Shown in pieces: positions 43,775 to 47,985 of a DNA stretch of 47,985 nucleotides (position 1 is its first letter; each line of letters starts with the position of its first letter). The position numbers and the translations under genes are program-made. This stretch comes from Gammaproteobacteria bacterium (GTDB lineage: Bacteria; Pseudomonadota; Gammaproteobacteria; Steroidobacterales; Foliamicaceae): NCBI GenBank assembly GCA_026707445.1, contig JAPOWV010000078.1, positions 1-47,985 on the forward strand, given 5' to 3'. The notes below the pieces were generated by a model. The model had not been told where the DNA came from and did not search any database. It saw nothing but the letters and a program-made list of their open reading frames with translations.

Positions 43775-44842
43775 TCAGATGACGTCCGTGACTGCCTCCG
43801 AGAACGCAGCGGTCGATGCACTGCCGCCGAGATCCCCAGTCCTGGTATTCGGGTCTTCCAGGGCCTTGTCTACGGCGGCGGTCATGACCGCTCCCGCTTC
43901 AAGATACTTCGGCCGGTCGCGATGCTCGCCGATCCAGGACAGCAGCATCGCAATCGAGAGCATCATCGACGCCGGGTTGGCGATGTTCCTGCCCGCGATA
44001 TCCGGTGCGGACCCGTGCTGCGCCTGGGCGCAGCACAGCGTGTCGCTGGCCATGACCGACCCGGCGAGTCCGAGGCTGCCCGAAAGTTCGCTGGTAAGGT
44101 CACTCAGGATGTCGCCGTAGAAATTGGTGGTTACCAGCACATCGAACGCCTCCGGAGTACGCACCAGATGAGCCGCCGCCGCATCGACCAGAAGCTCCCC
44201 GAGTTCCACTTCCGGGAAATCACGGCCGACGTCGCGGACAGCCTCGAGAAACAGGCCGTCGGTCATGTGAAAACTGTTGGCCTTGTGGATTGCCGTGACC
44301 TTCTTCCTGCGCTTCATCGCCCATGCAAACGCCTGGCGGGCAATGCGCTCACTGCAGTGGCGCGTGATCTTTCGTGTCGACAACGCCATGTCCGGACTCG
44401 GCATGACTTCACCCCAGCCCCGCGTCATGTTCCGATCGGGGTAGAAGCCCTCGGTTGCCTCGCGCATGATCACGAGGTCCATGGTCTTGCCCCCGGCGAG
44501 ATTGGACGGGAGAAACGGCCGTGTGCGCGCAGGCCGGATATTGGCGTAGAGGTCCAGCCCGACCCTGAATCCGGCGGACACGTTTCGCCCGCCTTCTTCC
44601 GGCGGCGGATAGTCGGCATGCGACTGGGTCCCCAGAATGACACCGTCGCAATCGGCCGCTTTTTCCAGCACCTCGTCCCGCAGCGTCGTCCCGTGTTTTT
44701 CGAGACTCGCAAAGCCAATGTCGTCATACTCGTATTGCAGGTCCAGCCCGAGTTTGCCGTCCAGTGCGCGGAGCACCGTCATCGAAGCTTCTATGATTTC
44801 CGGTCCGATGCCGTCGCAAGGTAATACCAGGAAATTCGTCAT
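43775..44842 (-). CDS. Isocitrate/isopropylmalate dehydrogenase-family enzyme
   Basis: A 355 aa NAD(P)-dependent oxidative decarboxylase of the isopropylmalate/tartrate dehydrogenase group. Motifs are CDGIGPEIIEA at the N-terminus, YANIRPAR, MREATEGFY, the catalytic-lysine region IHKANSFHMTDGLF, and the metal site NFYGDILSDL. Its substrate is probably a 2-hydroxy acid such as tartrate, malate or a tetronate; leucine synthesis is unlikely in this context. It is the first gene of the minus-strand operon, with CAGGAA before the ATG, and is divergent from the transporter. Confidence 0.85.
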   Translation of the reverse strand: MTNFLVLPCDGIGPEIIEASMTVLRALDGKLGLDLQYEYDDIGFASLEKHGTTLRDEVLEKAADCDGVILGTQSHADYPPPEEGGRNVSAGFRVGLDLYANIRPARTRPFLPSNLAGGKTMDLVIMREATEGFYPDRNMTRGWGEVMPSPDMALSTRKITRHCSERIARQAFAWAMKRRKKVTAIHKANSFHMTDGLFLEAVRDVGRDFPEVELGELLVDAAAAHLVRTPEAFDVLVTTNFYGDILSDLTSELSGSLGLAGSVMASDTLCCAQAQHGSAPDIAGRNIANPASMMLSIAMLLSWIGEHRDRPKYLEAGAVMTAAVDKALEDPNTRTGDLGGSASTAAFSEAVTDVI

Positions 44843-44859
44843 GATTCCTGCCGTTGGCC

Positions 44860-44890
44860 GTAATGCGGCGTTACATATTGGCTAAATATG
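44860..44890. promoter_or_regulatory. Adjoining palindromes in the divergent regulatory region
   Basis: GTAATGCGGCGTTAC (44860-44874) is a 15-base palindrome with one mismatched pair. CATATT-GGCTA-AATATG (44874-44890) is a perfect 6-bp inverted repeat directly beside it. They lie 18 bases before the dehydrogenase ATG, in the AT-rich 134-base gap between the catabolic and transporter operons. They are good candidates for binding sites of a pathway regulator, whose gene is not in this window. Confidence 0.5.
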
Positions 44891-44976
44891 CGAAGAAATG
44901 CAATATTAGTCTCAATATAAGGAATTCTGGGGAGAGTTTTGTATTTCTTTGTGCAAAAACCCATAATTGCCTGCAG

Positions 44977-45927
44977 ATGTCCCGTATCGCATTGATACTT
45001 GTCCTGGCGTTCGCGTGGATCGATGCCGACGCGGACTCCGCGTACCCGGTCCGGCCATTGACCTATACGGTTGCGTTCGGTCCCGGCGGCGGCAACGACC
45101 TGATGTCGCGCACTGTCGTTGACATCATCAGGCAGTACGAATTGTACGGCGACCAGCACGTTCGGGTGGAGAATCGCCCCGGCGGCAGCGGCGCGATCGG
45201 ATACGGACGCATAGCGCGACAGGCCGGGAACGCCTACGTCATTACATCGACCAGCGGCAGCTTCCTGACCACGCCCATCGTGTCGGAAACCAGCTGGGTC
45301 TATCGCGATTTCACGCCGATCGCATTGCTTGCTCTCGACGCGATGTTCCTGGTCGTGCGCACCGACTCACCGTTCGTCTCGATCGACGAGTTCGTCGCTC
45401 GCGCCAGACAATCCGATATGAAGATCGGCGGTACCGGGGCGACCGGACCGGACCGGGTCGTTGCGGGCCTGTTCGCCGAATCGGCCGGAATCGAATTCAC
45501 CTACGTTCCATTTCAGAACGGATCGGGTCTGCTGACCGGCCTCACGTCCAGCAGTCTCCACGCGCTCGTCTCGAATCCGTCGGAGGTCATGGGCCAGGTC
45601 GCCGCCGGCAACTTCAGGGTGCTTGCGTACTCGGCGGATTCCAGGAGCACGGTGTATCCGGAGGTTCCGACCTTCGTCGAGCAGGGTTACGAGGTCGAAT
45701 TCGCGGTGCCGCGCGGTATCGTCATGCCCGCCGGCATTCCGGCCGACGTCCGGGACTGGTGGATTGCCGGGCTCAAGAAGGTCGTCGCCACCCCGGAATG
45801 GAAGAACTACCTGGAAACCAGGGGGCTGTCGGGCGCCGTGCTCTGGGGGGATGACTTCGGGGACTATCTTGGCCGGACGGACTCGGAATATCGCCGCATC
45901 CTGAATTCGTTCGGCTCGATCCACTGA
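44977..45927 (+). CDS. TTT transporter solute-binding protein (Bug family)
   Basis: Periplasmic binding protein of 316 aa from ATG 44977, which gives a signal peptide ending near ADADSAYP. YTVAFGPGGGNDLMSR is the Bug/TctC signature loop that grips a carboxylate, followed by VRVENRPGGSGAIGYGRIA. GGTGATGPDRVVAGLF and VPFQNGSGLLTGL are also typical. Ligands of this family are dicarboxylates and other small acids. The upstream in-frame extension to 44854 has no suitable start, and the ribosome binding site is weak. Confidence 0.9.
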   Translation: MSRIALILVLAFAWIDADADSAYPVRPLTYTVAFGPGGGNDLMSRTVVDIIRQYELYGDQHVRVENRPGGSGAIGYGRIARQAGNAYVITSTSGSFLTTPIVSETSWVYRDFTPIALLALDAMFLVVRTDSPFVSIDEFVARARQSDMKIGGTGATGPDRVVAGLFAESAGIEFTYVPFQNGSGLLTGLTSSSLHALVSNPSEVMGQVAAGNFRVLAYSADSRSTVYPEVPTFVEQGYEVEFAVPRGIVMPAGIPADVRDWWIAGLKKVVATPEWKNYLETRGLSGAVLWGDDFGDYLGRTDSEYRRILNSFGSIH

Positions 45928-45946
45928 CCAGGCGCCCGGGTCCGCG

Positions 45947-46396
45947 ATGCGTTTTCTCTTTTCGATGGCCCTGCTTGCGTTTTCCCTGGCGTATACGGGA
46001 TTCGCACTTTATTCCCTCGACCTTTTTGACAGGGCGGATCGCCTTGGCCCGGGTTTTTTCCCCGCGATCGTCGGCGTCCTGCTGATCGCCACGACCGCCG
46101 CCAACGGCATTCGCGAGTATCGCCGGCAACGGGAGGCGGGGACGGCGCTTCGGGCACTCTGGCGCGACGTCGCCGAAGTGACGGGACTGATCGCCGTTTT
46201 CCTTGTATTGCTGCCGTATGCCGGCAGCCTGTTGACGATATTCGCGTTTACCGGCCTGTATCTCTATCGGTTCAATCGCGGCCGGGGCTGGTTCAATGCC
46301 GTGTACGCCGTGGCCTTCTCGACCGCGGTCTACCTGTTGTTCGAAGTCGTCCTGCAGGCGGGACTTCCGCAGGGCGTGCTGGCGCCGTTGTACTGA
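45947..46396 (+). CDS. TTT transporter small membrane subunit (TctB family)
   Basis: A 149 aa membrane protein with about four hydrophobic segments. It matches the TctB family in size, in the GPGFFPAIVGVLLIATT segment after the first helix, and in its place between the binding protein and the large permease. It is needed with TctA for Na+-driven uptake. Confidence 0.85.
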   Translation: MRFLFSMALLAFSLAYTGFALYSLDLFDRADRLGPGFFPAIVGVLLIATTAANGIREYRRQREAGTALRALWRDVAEVTGLIAVFLVLLPYAGSLLTIFAFTGLYLYRFNRGRGWFNAVYAVAFSTAVYLLFEVVLQAGLPQGVLAPLY

Positions 46397-46408
46397 GACA
46401 CGACACTA

Positions 46409-47911
46409 ATGGAAGACCTCTTCGCCAACCTCGCGTCGGGCCTCGCTCTGGCCTTGTCGCTCGAGAACCTGGTCTTCCTCGTTGTGGGCGTGTGCGTGGG
46501 AATGCTGGTCGGCCTGTTTCCCGGATTCGGGCCTGCCGCGGGAATCGCGATCCTGATTCCGATGACCCTGGGGCTGGAACCCACGACGGGGATCATCCTG
46601 CTGGCCGGCATCTACTACGGGGCCATGTACGGCGGGACCATCACTTCGATTCTCATCAACACCCCGGGCGAGTCCGCCACCGTGGCTTCGACGCTCGACG
46701 GTTATCCCATGACGCAGGCAGGGCGGGCCGGGCCGGCGCTCGTGATGCAGGCCGTAGCCTCTTTTGTCGGGGGCGCGGTCGGCGTCGTCCTGATTTGCGC
46801 ATTCGCGCCCGCGCTCTCGAGTTTCGCCGCTTCATTCGGCCCTTCGGAGTACTTCCTCATTGTTTTCCTGGGCCTGCTGCTGCTGGCTACGCTGATGGGC
46901 CACAGCCTGCTCAAGGGCATCATCTCCGCGCTTTTGGGGTTCGCCATATCAACCGTCGGCGTGGACGTCATCAGCGGCGCGCAGCGGTTCACGTTCGGAT
47001 CGCCGGAACTGATAGACGGCATCTACTTCGTTCCGGTGGCGATCGGGCTGTTCGGAATAGGAGAGCTCCTGAACTGCATCTACACCGGCGAGCACAAAAA
47101 GCCCGCGAAACGCATCAGCGTGACGATTTTTTCCAGGGCGTTCTGGCCGCGGGCCGGGGACTTCCGGATTTCGCGCTTCACGTTCGCGCGCGGATCGCTG
47201 ATCGGCTTCATCGCCGGCGTGCTGCCGGGCTCCGGTGCCACGATAGGTTCGATTCTTGCCTATTCGGTCGAGAAGAGAGTGGCCAGGGACCCCGGGGAAT
47301 TCGGCAAGGGCGACATCCGTGGACTGGTGGCTCCCGAGGCGGCCAACAATGCGGCCTCCGCCGGGGCAATGGTGCCGCTGATTTCTCTCGGAATCCCGGG
47401 CTCGGGGGCGACGGCGGTCCTGCTCGGCGCGCTGCTGATGTGGGGCCTGCAGCCGGGACCGATGCTCATCGTCGACAACCCGGACTTCGTCTGGGGTCTG
47501 ATCGGCAGCATGTACCTGGGCAACCTGATGCTGGTAGTGATGAGCGTGGTGGCCATTCCGCTGTTCATCAAGTTTCTCGACGTGCCCTATCGCCTGGTCG
47601 TGCCGGTGATCGTGACGCTGTGCATTGTCGGGACGTTCGCGCTTCATTCCAGCATGATCGAAACGTGGATCCTGCTCGCGACGGGCCTGCTGGGTTTCGG
47701 CATGAAGCGGTTCGGTTATTCTCCGGCGGCCACGGTTCTTGCCGTCGTGCTGGGAGGCATGGCGGAGAACGCTTTCCTGCAGTCTCTACTGATCGGCGAC
47801 GGGAGCCTGGGGATCTTCATTACCCGGCCGATCTCGCTGGCGTTGACCGCCGTAACGGTAGCGATCTTCGCGGCGGCCGCCGTGGTCCGGCTGCGCGCCC
47901 TCCGTCGCTAG
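46409..47911 (+). CDS. TTT transporter large permease (TctA family)
   Basis: Twelve-segment permease of 500 aa. Diagnostic segments are VGLFPGFGPAAGIAILIPMT and the duplicated counterpart FIAGVLPGSGATIGSILAYSVEK, plus YYGAMYGGTITSILINTPGE and MVPLISLGIPGSGATAVLLGAL. It completes the Bug-TctB-TctA set. Because the catabolic genes are divergent from it, the imported acid is probably their substrate. The gene is complete, and no terminator is seen in the remaining 74 bases. Confidence 0.93.
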   Translation: MEDLFANLASGLALALSLENLVFLVVGVCVGMLVGLFPGFGPAAGIAILIPMTLGLEPTTGIILLAGIYYGAMYGGTITSILINTPGESATVASTLDGYPMTQAGRAGPALVMQAVASFVGGAVGVVLICAFAPALSSFAASFGPSEYFLIVFLGLLLLATLMGHSLLKGIISALLGFAISTVGVDVISGAQRFTFGSPELIDGIYFVPVAIGLFGIGELLNCIYTGEHKKPAKRISVTIFSRAFWPRAGDFRISRFTFARGSLIGFIAGVLPGSGATIGSILAYSVEKRVARDPGEFGKGDIRGLVAPEAANNAASAGAMVPLISLGIPGSGATAVLLGALLMWGLQPGPMLIVDNPDFVWGLIGSMYLGNLMLVVMSVVAIPLFIKFLDVPYRLVVPVIVTLCIVGTFALHSSMIETWILLATGLLGFGMKRFGYSPAATVLAVVLGGMAENAFLQSLLIGDGSLGIFITRPISLALTAVTVAIFAAAAVVRLRALRR

Positions 47912-47951
47912 CCCGCATATCTCACCAGGGAGTGGATAGGGGCCTCGATTT

Positions 47952-47976
47952 GTTGGATAATGTGAGTTATTACAAC
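47952..47976. promoter_or_regulatory. Operator-like inverted repeat at the window's right edge
   Basis: GTTG..TAAT (47952-47961) and ATTACAAC (47969-47976) form inverted arms with a two-base bulge around a 7-base spacer. The stretch is AT-rich compared with the genes around it, and may belong to a promoter of the next gene. It shares GTTGG, TAATG and TTA elements with the palindrome region at 44853-44874. Confidence 0.35.
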
Positions 47977-47985
47977 CACTTACAT

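Overview
The window looks like chromosome from a GC-rich gammaproteobacterium, probably an uncultivated or little-studied lineage. It has Gram-negative envelope genes (lptD, surA, lgt, rlpA, a PBP5-type carboxypeptidase) in orders known from Gammaproteobacteria: rlpA-dacA-lipB, lptD-surA-pdxA-ksgA next to apaG-apaH, murU beside lptD, and lgt-thyA. No rRNA, tRNA, CRISPR array, transposase or integrase was seen. No stretch longer than about 180 bases lacks a gene or a described element.

Layout. 0-9 kb: envelope and housekeeping genes on the + strand (rlpA, dacA, lipB, lptD, surA, pdxA, ksgA), with murU opposed. Two large hairpin elements that share a loop but have different arms sit after lptD and after ksgA. 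9-15.3 kb: a minus-strand set, lgt-thyA-DUF1838-apaG-apaH, a VOC protein and a YyaL-type thioredoxin-domain protein. 15.3-23.5 kb: a less GC-rich type I restriction-modification operon on the minus strand, in the order hsdM, half-length hsdS, zeta-like ATPase, small ORF, winged-helix protein with a tandem repeat, hsdR, YgjP-type metallopeptidase. Most neighbours overlap. 23.7-34.2 kb: a + strand run of ECF sigma factor, anti-sigma factor, alpha/beta hydrolase, membrane-anchored chelatase-like protein, MacA-like adaptor, ABC ATPase, two FtsX-type permeases, cytochrome c'-like protein and a DUF885 peptidase. This reads as one envelope-stress or export module. 34.2-38.7 kb: an alpha/beta hydrolase without a canonical nucleophile, an SRPBCC protein, an EF-G paralogue with altered GTPase motifs, a RelB-like remnant and a Phd/VapC toxin-antitoxin pair. 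38.8-47.9 kb: a divergent catabolic cluster. On the minus strand are an isopropylmalate-dehydrogenase-like enzyme, a racemase-family protein, OtnK, OtnC, a Tat-exported PhoD-like phosphatase and a PhyH dioxygenase. On the + strand is a tripartite tricarboxylate (TTT) transporter (Bug, TctB, TctA).

How the parts may work together. OtnK and OtnC turn 3-oxo-tetronate into dihydroxyacetone phosphate, so the last cluster most likely imports a four-carbon sugar acid or an ester of one. The extra PhoD-like and PhyH enzymes do not belong to the standard tetronate pathway and may define a new substrate. The restriction island carries a probable toxin-like ATPase and a regulator inside its operon. The sigma-to-DUF885 run suggests a regulated transporter with a chelatase-fold partner. 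Start codons marked as inferred rest on signal peptides, spacing or ribosome binding sites read by eye. All functional calls come from motif recognition, not database searches.
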